From positions 1 through 9,445 of the forward strand of contig BNUR01000116.1 in the NCBI GenBank assembly GCA_025997495.1: a stretch of DNA of 9,445 nt, written 5' to 3'. The translations under genes were made by a program, and so were the position numbers. This DNA is from Spirochaetia bacterium. Lineage in GTDB: Bacteria > Spirochaetota > Spirochaetia > Treponematales > Breznakiellaceae. Positions 1-6,435 of this stretch are shown in pieces. Position 1 is the first letter of the stretch, and each line of letters begins with the position of its first letter. The notes beneath the pieces were generated by a model. It did no database searches, had not been told where the DNA came from, and saw only the letters and a program-made list of their open reading frames with translations.

Positions 1-2
1 AC

Positions 3-194
3 CCCGCTGCGGCGCTGCGGCAATACGGACGGGCAGAGGAGACGGCGCTCTTTGCCCTCCAGGAAGCGGTCGTGGCGGGGGGGCTGGAACGAACCATCCG
101 GGTGCTTATTCACTGTTACATGGAGGAATCCGCGGCGGTGTGGCATGTGTACCGTAACGGGGCGGAGACGCTGCGACCGGATAAGGTAGGGTGA
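3..194 (+). CDS. C-terminal fragment of an unrecognised protein
   Basis: The third + strand frame is open from the window edge to a TGA at 192-194 and encodes the last 63 residues of a protein. The other two + frames close with TAG (187-189) and TAA (182-184). The reading is protein-like, with an Ala/Glu-rich, probably helical first half and a Trp- and Tyr-containing end (HCYMEESAAVWHVYRNG). I do not recognise the family and the start lies outside the window. It converges on the leftward TM2 gene, with only about 42 bases between the two stop codons and no clear terminator hairpin there. The choice of frame is an inference from composition. Confidence 0.5.
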   Translation, partial: PAAALRQYGRAEETALFALQEAVVAGGLERTIRVLIHCYMEESAAVWHVYRNGAETLRPDKVG

Positions 195-236
195 TATACT
201 CTTTTAGGACAGAAACTTTGTGCATCTTCTTTTCCG

Positions 237-746
237 TCAGAAATCTTCTAACGGCGAGTCGGAATCCATCAATTCCGGCAGGGTATACACCAGGGTACCG
301 GTCTTCCGAACCCGCAGTTCCGCAAAACCCTTTGTTACCAGGGTATCCAGCGTCTTTTTCGCTTCATCCATGGAGACATTCGCTTCCAGAGCCAGTTCGC
401 TTGCGGTAATGATGCCCTTGTTTTGCTTTGCCAGCCGCAGGATGGTCCGTTCCACCGTTTCCTTTTCCCGAACGATACGGGCTTCACCGTCACTGACATT
501 ACGCCAGCGTCCTCCCCCGTGTACCTGTCCGGCATTACCCCGCGGAAAAAGGGCGTTGCGGATATTTGCCTCCCGAACCTGGCCGGGGAGGGTGAGAAAG
601 TCGTAAATGGAGCCTACCATGCCCAGGCCCCCGGTACACATCCAAAGGAGGCCCGTGGGGATCTTCCCCAGGTAAAACCGGTGAAACCCAAATGCGCCAA
701 ATCCGGAAACGAGCCAAAGTAAATAGGCTAATCCAACACTATACAT
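237..746 (-). CDS. TM2-domain membrane protein with C-terminal winged-helix-like domain
   Basis: A 169-residue protein. Residues 1-55 form a TM2 domain: a first hydrophobic segment (about 4-21), the signature HRFYLGK at 22-28, and a second hydrophobic segment (about 30-51, GLLWMCTGGLGMVGSIYDF). TM2 proteins are small inner-membrane proteins of mostly unknown role. After a Gly/Arg-rich linker, residues from about 95 on (TVERTILRLA...ITASELALEANVSMDEAKKTLDTL...GFAELRV) read like a winged helix-turn-helix, placed on the cytoplasmic side. I chose the ATG at 746 because GGGGGTGG lies just upstream. A TTG at 773 would add nine residues but would start inside the promoter. A sigma-70-like promoter with an overlapping palindrome lies directly upstream. 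The function is unknown; the two-domain reading is by pattern only. Confidence 0.85.
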   Translation of the reverse strand: MYSVGLAYLLWLVSGFGAFGFHRFYLGKIPTGLLWMCTGGLGMVGSIYDFLTLPGQVREANIRNALFPRGNAGQVHGGGRWRNVSDGEARIVREKETVERTILRLAKQNKGIITASELALEANVSMDEAKKTLDTLVTKGFAELRVRKTGTLVYTLPELMDSDSPLEDF

Positions 747-763
747 AACCACCCCCAAAATTG

Positions 764-792
764 ATGATAACAATTATCAGGTTTTTTTCCAA
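764..792 (-). promoter_or_regulatory. Promoter of the TM2 gene
   Basis: On the - strand TTGGAA (787-792, four of six matches to TTGACA) and TATCAT (764-769, five of six matches to TATAAT) are separated by exactly 17 bases. Transcription would start near 757, giving a very short leader with GGGGGTGG before the ATG at 746. The -35 is mediocre, so this is a plausible rather than certain promoter. Confidence 0.5.
765..779. promoter_or_regulatory. Fur/PerR-like 7-1-7 palindrome overlapping the promoter
   Basis: TGATAACAATTATCA is a palindrome with 6-bp perfect arms. It matches the Fur-family 7-1-7 consensus TGATAATNATTATCA at 13 of 14 defined positions. It covers the -10 and part of the spacer of the TM2 gene promoter, which is where a repressor would block RNA polymerase. 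That it binds a Fur-family metalloregulator is inference. Confidence 0.4.
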
Positions 793-895
793 GCAGTTTA
801 GTCGTAAACAATATACGGGCCAGCCGTGCCGAGCGCTTCGGCGTACATTTTAAATTATACTCCTTTAGGAACGAAAATATCAATAAAGAATAGGG

Positions 896-976
896 TCCGC
901 GAATGTTCGCGAATGTTCGCGAATAAATCAAATACCCGGAGCGTATTATTCGCGTTAATTAGCGTTTATTCGCGGA
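896..976. repeat. Imperfect inverted repeat of ATTCGCG-type units
   Basis: Two 31-base arms (896-926 and 946-976) are complementary at 23 of 31 positions around a 19-base loop. Perfect outer (TCCGCGAAT) and inner (CGCGAATAA) segments are interrupted by short symmetric mismatches. The left arm also holds the decamer GAATGTTCGC twice in tandem (901-920). The element sits between the stop of the biotin ligase gene and the promoter of the TM2 gene and has no T-tract directly after the stem. It resembles an intergenic REP- or MITE-like element more than a simple terminator. Confidence 0.65.
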
Positions 977-983
977 TGAATTC

Positions 984-1793
984 TTATAATTTCATCCCCA
1001 AAGCAGTATAGTACGCTTCCAGTTCCCCGGTCACGAAAGCTTCCGTCCCATGCTGCCCCTGGATAAGCAGTTCCCCCCCAACACCAATGCCGCAGAGCAC
1101 CCCCTCCACTACCCTGCCTGAATCCGCCGCCCCGGCAATAAACCGCACCCGCCGGCCATTCAGGTAAAGCCGCTCCTCCAGCCGTTCCCGCCAGGAGCCG
1201 GTTGTGGACGGCCCCTCAATTTCAGCGTGGAGGCGGCGCAGAAAAGCTTCCAGTAACCGGAACCGGCTGTCAGGCGGCAGGGACGCAACTCTCAGCGCCA
1301 GGGCAATGCTGCCCGCCTTGTCCCGAATGTCCGGGGGAAACTCTGCCTGCCCCACATTCACCCCAATGCCGATGTACACGTTCTCCCCGTCCCCCTCGGT
1401 GAGTATCCCGGCGATCTTACCATGGGTACCGGACGGCAGGGGGATCATCACGTCATTGGGCCACTTCACCCGGAGGCGGCCCTGGAGGGCGGGGGCAAAA
1501 TCCTCAATAGCCAGGGCTAGGGCCAAGCCGGTTCTGAGGGTGACAGCCGGAGGAATAGCGGCGATACCGGAGTAGCGAAGCAGGATGGTAAAAAGAAGAT
1601 TTTGACCCTTTTCGGATTTCCAGGGACGGGTTGGGACGCGGCCCCGGCCCGCTTCCTGGACATCGGCTGCCACCACGGAACCGTGAGGCTTGCCGTGTTC
1701 AGCAAGGGTTCGGGCGTCCAACATGGTGCTGGCGGTGATTTCCCGGTGAAAAACCGGGGCGGCAAAGGGATTGTCCAGGGTGATTTTCTTCAT
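984..1793 (-). CDS. birA: Biotin--[acetyl-CoA-carboxylase] ligase, single-domain (class I)
   Basis: Makes biotinyl-5'-AMP and transfers biotin to the lysine of biotin carboxyl carrier proteins, in the cytoplasm. In the 269-residue reading the family motifs appear in order: STMLDAR (22-28), the biotinyl-AMP loop QEAGRGR (46-52) with W58, KWPND (110-114), KIAGILTE (126-133) and GIGVNV (142-147), then a small C-terminal SH3-like domain. There is no N-terminal DNA-binding helix-turn-helix, so this enzyme should not act as a biotin repressor as E. coli BirA does. The ATG at 1793 has no good Shine-Dalgarno. An in-frame TTG at 1802 lies 14 bases after AAAGGAG and is a real alternative that adds three residues. 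About 195 AT-rich bases separate it from yicC upstream; no confident promoter was found there. Confidence 0.93.
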   Translation of the reverse strand: MKKITLDNPFAAPVFHREITASTMLDARTLAEHGKPHGSVVAADVQEAGRGRVPTRPWKSEKGQNLLFTILLRYSGIAAIPPAVTLRTGLALALAIEDFAPALQGRLRVKWPNDVMIPLPSGTHGKIAGILTEGDGENVYIGIGVNVGQAEFPPDIRDKAGSIALALRVASLPPDSRFRLLEAFLRRLHAEIEGPSTTGSWRERLEERLYLNGRRVRFIAGAADSGRVVEGVLCGIGVGGELLIQGQHGTEAFVTGELEAYYTALGMKL

Positions 1794-1988
1794 ACGTAAC
1801 AATTTTTAGTAAAAAACTCCTTTGCTTTACCTATCAAATTTAGTTTTTTTTATAATACTAGACCGGATTCCACCGCCGATGATATAAATAAATTATTATT
1901 TTACAGCGAATCTTACAGAAAAGAATTTGAAAACCAATCTTTCGCGGCAGATTTCCCCGCCCGGGATAATCTCCCGAAGGCCTTTTTG

Positions 1989-2855
1989 CTACTCCACATT
2001 CCGCAACTGTTCCCTAATATTTTCTAACGCATCCTTCATATCCACCACCGCCCGGCTTACTTCCAGAACCGGGGTTTTGGATCCGATAGTGTTAATCTCC
2101 CGGTTTATTTCCTGGCAGAGGAAGTCAAGCTTTTTCCCCGGGCTGGGGTTCCGTTCCGTTTCAGAGCGGAACTCCGCCAGGTGTGATGACAGCCGGGAGA
2201 TTTCCTCAGAAATGGTGTACTTCATTAACAATACGGCGGTCTCCGCAAGAATACGGTTTTCATCAATTTTGTCCCCTAATAATTCCGCGAACCGTGTTTT
2301 CAGATTTTCCTGAATTAACACTTCAAGGGCAGGCGCGCAGGAGGCCACGATCTTTAAGGACGCTTCCAGGGAAGAGATGTGACCAAGTATGTCCTCCTGG
2401 GTGTGCTTCCCCTCCCGTACCCGTTCCGCTTCAAACTGATCCGCCGCCGCCTGGAGCAGTGGTTCAATAAGCGCACGGTACTTTTCATCATCCCGGTTCT
2501 TTTCAATCTCCAGCACCCCTTCCATTCCCAGCAATAAGGCCAGGCTTGGTTTTTCCTGCAGCCCCAGTTCCCCGGCTAAGCCCAGGATCGCGTCATGGTA
2601 CGCCTTGGCAGCACGGCGGTTTACCGAAAGGGTAATACTGGTATTCCGCTCCTTGACACGGATATTCACCTCAATTTTTCCCCGCTTAAACCGGCTGCTT
2701 AGGTAGTCCCGGATTTCGCTTTCCAATGAGGACAGAAAGGGGGGAAGGTTGACTAAGAGATCCAGGAAGCGGTTGTTATACCCCTTAATTTCCACCGAAA
2801 GAGAAACAGTTTCATCCTGCATTTCCTGGCCGGCAAAGCCGGTCATACTTTTCAT
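1989..2855 (-). CDS. yicC: YicC/YloC family endoribonuclease
   Basis: 288 residues, the usual length for the family. The N-terminal signature MKSMTGFAG (1-9), followed by VEIKGYNNRFLD (21-32), and the C-terminal block KKLDFLCQEINREINTIGSK (241-260) plus IREQLRNVE at the end are hallmarks of YicC. Members are hexameric endoribonucleases; E. coli YicC has been linked to small-RNA turnover. Its ATG overlaps the TGA of murC (ATGA), which implies translational coupling. The pairing with a cell-wall gene probably reflects operon history rather than a shared pathway. The next gene downstream, the biotin ligase, is separated by an AT-rich gap. Confidence 0.95.
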   Translation of the reverse strand: MKSMTGFAGQEMQDETVSLSVEIKGYNNRFLDLLVNLPPFLSSLESEIRDYLSSRFKRGKIEVNIRVKERNTSITLSVNRRAAKAYHDAILGLAGELGLQEKPSLALLLGMEGVLEIEKNRDDEKYRALIEPLLQAAADQFEAERVREGKHTQEDILGHISSLEASLKIVASCAPALEVLIQENLKTRFAELLGDKIDENRILAETAVLLMKYTISEEISRLSSHLAEFRSETERNPSPGKKLDFLCQEINREINTIGSKTPVLEVSRAVVDMKDALENIREQLRNVE

Positions 2856-4309
2856 TGGGCGCCGTTCTCCCGGTAATACCCATAAAGGGCTTTCCCGAGT
2901 TTCCAGTTATCCCCGGCCCCCATGGTGAGGAAGAGATCCCCCGGTTTAAGGATACCCTTTAAAACTTCCACCGCCTCCATTGGTTCTTCAACATAACAGG
3001 CTCCTTCCCGAAGTGCCTTGGTTTTTTCAAAAAGGGTTCTGCCTGAAACGCCGCCCCGGTATACTTCCCTGGCTGACCCGTAGATTTTGTGCAATACCAC
3101 CCGGTCTGCCGGTGCAAAGGAAGCGGCAAATTCGTCCAACAGTGCCGCCGTTCTGGTGTAGGTGTGGGACATAAAACTCAGGACAATCCGGCGGCGGGGG
3201 TAGAACTCCCGCAGCCCCCCCAGGGTTGTTTTAATGGCCGTGGGGTGATGCCCGTAATCGTCCATAAAAAGTATGCCCCCTGCTTCCCCGAGGATCTCCT
3301 GCCGCCGCCTGCTTCCCCGGAATTCCTCCAGGGCGCACCGCACGGATTCACGCCGGGCATCGGTCCATTCGCCGTATTCGGCCCTCACTAGGGAATCCGT
3401 CAGGGCCAGGGCGGCAACCGCGTCCAGGGCAATATGCCGTCCGGGAAGACGCAGCCGCAATTCTCCGGGGAACCCCGCCACCCGCAGGGCGATCCGTTCC
3501 TCCCCGGTTTGCAGTGATACTATTTTAAAGTCCCCCTTTGCATTTAAGCCGTAGGGTATGAGCTTGACCCGCCCCTTATTCACCGATTCGGCAACCTCCA
3601 CCGCGCCGGGATCATCGGCGCAGTAGATCAGTTCGCCGTTAAGGGGAAGCAGCTTGGTGTATTCGATAAAAGCATCCCGGATTGATTCGTAGGTGGGATA
3701 GTAATCCTGATGATCGCTTTCCACACTGGTCAGGATGATGCGCCGGGGATGGAAGGACAGAAAGTGCCGTCTGTATTCACAGGTTTCCGCAACAAAATAC
3801 GTGTTCCCCAGGGTGAGGGTCGAACGACCGCCGAAACCACCGTTCTCCCTGAACGCGTTGACGGCGCTCCCCGCGAGGATCTGCGCCGGCAGCCCTGCCC
3901 CCCGCATAAGGGTTCCCGCTATGGCGGTGGTGGTGGTCTTTCCGTGAACCCCGGCAATACCGGATGAATCGAAGAGCGCGGAATAGGCCCCCAGGGCATC
4001 GGTGTATTTCAGCACCGGGATGCCCCGCTTTTCCGCCTCCGCAATTTCGCTGTTGCTGTCCCGGCTATAGGCTGCCGAACGGATCACCAAACCGGCATCT
4101 GCGGGAACATGTTCGGGGGCAAAGGATTCGTAATAGGGTATCCCCAGTTCCTTCAAAATTTCGTCGGTATAAAAGGCCTCGTCCCTGTCCGAGCCGGATA
4201 CATGGTATCCCGAATTGTGAAGTAATTCCGCCAAGGCGCACATGCCCGTACCCTTGATGCCGATGAAATAAACAGTTGGTGCAGTTTGCAGGAGTTTCTC
4301 AAAGTTCAT
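2852..4309 (-). CDS. murC: UDP-N-acetylmuramate--L-alanine ligase
   Basis: Cytoplasmic ATP-dependent ligase that adds L-Ala to UDP-MurNAc, the first step of the peptidoglycan stem peptide. 485 residues with the three Mur domains: a Rossmann-like UDP-binding domain with GIKGTGM (17-23), the ATP domain with P-loop GVHGKTTTT (120-128), the acidic/His sites AETCEYRRHF (174-183) and ESDH (197-200), and the C-terminal domain with DDYGHHP (350-356) and SHTYTRT (381-387). The YTRT motif favours MurC over the recycling ligase Mpl. An oddity: the usual GxHNxxNxxAA segment reads GRHIALDAVAA (290-300), so both conserved Asn are replaced. The ATG at 4309 has only a weak ribosome-binding site. It lies 32 bases after the RluA-like gene and overlaps yicC by four bases. 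Confidence 0.96.
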   Translation of the reverse strand: MNFEKLLQTAPTVYFIGIKGTGMCALAELLHNSGYHVSGSDRDEAFYTDEILKELGIPYYESFAPEHVPADAGLVIRSAAYSRDSNSEIAEAEKRGIPVLKYTDALGAYSALFDSSGIAGVHGKTTTTAIAGTLMRGAGLPAQILAGSAVNAFRENGGFGGRSTLTLGNTYFVAETCEYRRHFLSFHPRRIILTSVESDHQDYYPTYESIRDAFIEYTKLLPLNGELIYCADDPGAVEVAESVNKGRVKLIPYGLNAKGDFKIVSLQTGEERIALRVAGFPGELRLRLPGRHIALDAVAALALTDSLVRAEYGEWTDARRESVRCALEEFRGSRRRQEILGEAGGILFMDDYGHHPTAIKTTLGGLREFYPRRRIVLSFMSHTYTRTAALLDEFAASFAPADRVVLHKIYGSAREVYRGGVSGRTLFEKTKALREGACYVEEPMEAVEVLKGILKPGDLFLTMGAGDNWKLGKALYGYYRENGAQ

Positions 4310-4341
4310 ACCGTAAATGGTACCCTATGGGGCTATTTCTT

Positions 4342-5169
4342 TCAACGGTAAAAAGTCCACGGATTAAATTCCCGGATAGGCGGGAGCCGGTACTGCCGGT
4401 CTTCCCCGGAGAGCGGATCCCGGAAGAATAGCCCCTGGGCTTTCAACGCCAGGGGAACATTTTCACCGGGGGTATCAACGGCATTGGTTCCGGCCTGGGG
4501 GACGCCCGGCTCCGGCAGGCCGCCATACAAGTTGTCACCCAGAACAGGATAGCCTAACCAAGAGAGGTGGCAGCGTATCTGGTGGCGGAATCCCCGGACA
4601 ATCTTTACCCGGAAGCAGCGGTTTTCATCAGTAGCTTTCATCTCCAGGACATCGGTTCGATAGGGGATTCCCCTGTCCAGGGCACACTCCCGGCGGGGTT
4701 TTTTGGCAAGTTCATTTATTAGGACGGGCCGTACCGCCCTCCTTCCGGGGCCGTAGGGACGAAATCCGCTTTCGATGGTAAAGGGCAGATCCGGGAGGCC
4801 GGAGGAATCCCTGGGGGGAAATCCCGGCAAAGGGGGGCGGGGTGCAATGCCGGAAAGGGCGCCGTATTCCTTAACCAGGATTCCCTGCTCCTGCTGCGCC
4901 AGGAGACCGTCCAACGCTACCTGGGTCCGGGCAATCAGAACCAGCCCCCAGGTGCCGTAGTCAAGCCGGTGCAGAAGGCCCCCCTCCCGTCTTTGCCGTC
5001 CCTGGGGAACACGGACTTCGGGGTAACGGGCGGCGCACCAGTCCAGGAGGGTATCACCCCGAAAAGAAGGTCCGTCCCCGTCCTCCAGGGGAGCAGAATG
5101 GAGGCAGGGGGGTTTGTGTACCACCAAAAAGCCTTCGGTTTCGGCCACCACAGCGGGTGTTTGGATCAT
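4342..5169 (-). CDS. RluA-family RNA pseudouridine synthase
   Basis: 275 residues. Members isomerise specific uridines in rRNA or tRNA to pseudouridine. The catalytic motif HRLDYGTWGLVLIAR (67-81) contains the conserved Asp at 70. FLVVHKPPCLHSAP (14-27) is the family N-terminal strand, and the C-terminal block FRHQIRCHLSWLGYPVLGDNLYGG includes the RNA-contacting RHQIR..L segment, where many members have RTHQIR. There is no N-terminal S4 domain, so it resembles the short RluA/RluC-type catalytic proteins. The exact target base cannot be told from sequence, so no gene symbol is given. Its ATG overlaps the stop of the lipoprotein gene (ATGA), and murC follows closely, so all are probably cotranscribed. 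Confidence 0.93.
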   Translation of the reverse strand: MIQTPAVVAETEGFLVVHKPPCLHSAPLEDGDGPSFRGDTLLDWCAARYPEVRVPQGRQRREGGLLHRLDYGTWGLVLIARTQVALDGLLAQQEQGILVKEYGALSGIAPRPPLPGFPPRDSSGLPDLPFTIESGFRPYGPGRRAVRPVLINELAKKPRRECALDRGIPYRTDVLEMKATDENRCFRVKIVRGFRHQIRCHLSWLGYPVLGDNLYGGLPEPGVPQAGTNAVDTPGENVPLALKAQGLFFRDPLSGEDRQYRLPPIREFNPWTFYR

Positions 5170-5996
5170 TGAAATTCTTTTGTCAGAACAATACCGCGTT
5201 CGGTAAACAACCCTTGCAGGCTGTCATACGGAAGGGTTATTTCTATAATGCCTATCGAATAGGGGGCAATTTCATAGGGATCCCATTGGAAACCCAGACC
5301 CTGGGGGCCTAAAAAGAAATCGTCCAGTTTATCCACCGAATCTTCAAAGAAGCCCCCCTCAGACAGGGGTATCCAGGAGGGGATCTCCATATATTTACGG
5401 AGGGATTCCTCCACCAGGTCATCCAGGGCCTGTCTTGCATCATCCCTGATGATATCCCCGATACTCAGCCTGCGCTTATCCTCCAGGCTAAAGACATAGT
5501 AGTCCTTATTCCGCATACCATGGGCGCCGCCGGTAAAATATTCCTGTTGCCGGCTTATCACCGCAACCTTTTCAGTCCCGGCACAGAACGCAACAGTCTC
5601 GTTATAAAACCAATTCAGCGCCTCCCGGGACATATCGGGGTATTTTTCCACCACACTCCGCATTTCCCCATACATGGTATCATAGCCATGGAGCCGGTTA
5701 TCAGCGTATTCTTCGGTACCTTGACCATCGTATAAAACATCCAGGATAAACCGGTTTTCCGGGCGCCTGCTATCCACTACCGAAAGGGAAATATCCATCC
5801 GGGGACTGGTATCCGGCGTATCGGGATAGAGGAGAACCACTCGTTTTTGTGACAGGATTACATAATCCCCCCCTGCCCGCCCGGGGCCCGGTTCTCTGCC
5901 CGCCGCCGGCCCGGTAGTTTTACAGGCCGCCATACTCATCGCCAGCAGGCACACCAAAAGGCAGGGGAGGAAGATGCGGGCATAGATTGTTTTCAT
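5166..5996 (-). CDS. DUF3298 (RsiV-like) lipoprotein
   Basis: 276 residues from the ATG at 5996. The N-terminus is a lipoprotein signal: MKTIYAR, a hydrophobic core, then SMAAC with the acylated Cys at 25. The body carries the hallmarks of DUF3298 and RsiV-like extracytoplasmic domains: YFTGGAHGMRNKDYYVFSLEDKRRLSIGDI in the middle and DPYEIAPYSIGIIEITLPY near the end. In B. subtilis RsiV a related domain binds lysozyme and is part of an anti-sigma factor; here there is no cytoplasmic anti-sigma part, only a lipid-anchored domain facing the periplasm. Upstream in-frame ATGs at 6023 and 6041 exist, but they would put 9-15 residues before the signal peptide, and the farther one is only 15 bases from the tRNA. 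It overlaps the RluA-like gene by four bases. Physiological role unknown. Confidence 0.85.
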   Translation of the reverse strand: MKTIYARIFLPCLLVCLLAMSMAACKTTGPAAGREPGPGRAGGDYVILSQKRVVLLYPDTPDTSPRMDISLSVVDSRRPENRFILDVLYDGQGTEEYADNRLHGYDTMYGEMRSVVEKYPDMSREALNWFYNETVAFCAGTEKVAVISRQQEYFTGGAHGMRNKDYYVFSLEDKRRLSIGDIIRDDARQALDDLVEESLRKYMEIPSWIPLSEGGFFEDSVDKLDDFFLGPQGLGFQWDPYEIAPYSIGIIEITLPYDSLQGLFTERGIVLTKEFQ

Positions 5997-6055
5997 ACCA
6001 AAATAGTGGCGTCTTTGTACCATAGAGTCAAGGAATACCATAAAAAACTAAATAT

Positions 6056-6127
6056 CATCTCCTGGGGGAATTGAACCCCCGTTGTCGGGATGAAAACCCG
6101 ATGTCCTAACCACTAGACGAAGGAGAC
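6056..6127 (-). tRNA. tRNA-Glu (UUC)
   Basis: A full cloverleaf of 72 bases: acceptor strand GTCTCCT pairs with AGGAGAT (including a terminal G-U), a D arm GTCTAGTGGTTAGGAC, an anticodon stem TCGGG/CCCGA with loop TTTTCAT (anticodon TTC), and a T arm GGGGG TTCAATT CCCCC. The discriminator is G and the CCA tail is not encoded. A strong promoter lies upstream, and the lipoprotein gene begins 59 bases downstream. Confidence 0.97.
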
Positions 6128-6146
6128 CTGTACAGCAAGTAAAATG

Positions 6147-6175
6147 AATATATATGACCAAACGAAAATTGTCAA
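6147..6175 (-). promoter_or_regulatory. Sigma-70 promoter of tRNA-Glu
   Basis: A perfect TTGACA (6170-6175) and TATATT (6147-6152, five of six) are separated by 17 bases. Initiation would be near 6140, about 13 bases before the mature tRNA. Because no clear terminator follows the tRNA, this promoter may also supply the lipoprotein-RluA-murC-yicC operon. Confidence 0.8.
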
Positions 6176-6189
6176 TACGTCGTACGCAA

Positions 6190-6256
6190 TAATAAAAACG
6201 GCCCCTGCTTTTTGTATGCACCGGGAAGGAGGCTTCCGGTGAAAAAAGCAGAGGCC
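6190..6256 (-). terminator. Large rho-independent terminator of the B12-riboswitch transcript
   Basis: Read on the - strand, GGCCTCTGCTTTTT pairs with AAAAAGCAGGGGCC (one mismatch) as the outer stem, and CACCGGAAG pairs with CTTCCCGGTG (one bulge) as the inner stem, around a CCTC loop. GTTTTTATTATT follows directly as a U-tract. On the + strand no T-tract follows, so the direction is leftward. It ends the riboswitch transcript and insulates the tRNA promoter at 6147-6175. Confidence 0.85.
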
Positions 6257-6307
6257 ATGTGTTACAAAATGCCGCGTTCCAAGGCTACACCCGATAACAC
6301 ATTTTTC

Positions 6308-6385
6308 TCAAACCAAACGGAAACTAAACACTGCCGTGCTTGGGAAAAGAAAAAAGGGGGTATGTATGGTATAAGAAACAGGCAT
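6308..6385 (-). CDS. Possible 25-residue small protein after the riboswitch
   Basis: An ATG at 6385 is preceded by a strong Shine-Dalgarno GGAGG (6392-6396) at six bases spacing and opens a 25-codon frame ending in TGA. The peptide (MPVSYTIHTPFFLFPSTAVF... ending FRLV) is hydrophobic with few charges. It is the only ORF with a good start between the cobalamin riboswitch and its terminator. It could be a genuine micropeptide, the surviving 5' end of a lost riboswitch-controlled gene, or chance. No homologue is recognised. The ribosome-binding site is the strongest argument for it. Confidence 0.35.
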   Translation of the reverse strand: MPVSYTIHTPFFLFPSTAVFSFRLV

Positions 6386-6435
6386 TAAGTACCTCCGGCT
6401 CAGTCCACGAAGCCTACAGTGTGTATGCGGACTAA

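Noticed and set aside
747..773. TTG start at 773 for the TM2 protein
   Set aside because: It lies within the predicted promoter and lacks a ribosome-binding site; the ATG at 746 has GGGGGTGG directly upstream.
1921..1988. Terminator after yicC
   Set aside because: CGGGA/TCCCG can form a short stem on the - strand but no T-tract follows, so termination before the biotin ligase gene is not supported.
3178..3967. Several overlapping open frames on the + strand across murC
   Set aside because: They are antisense to a gene with all Mur ligase motifs and arise from its GC-rich codon use.
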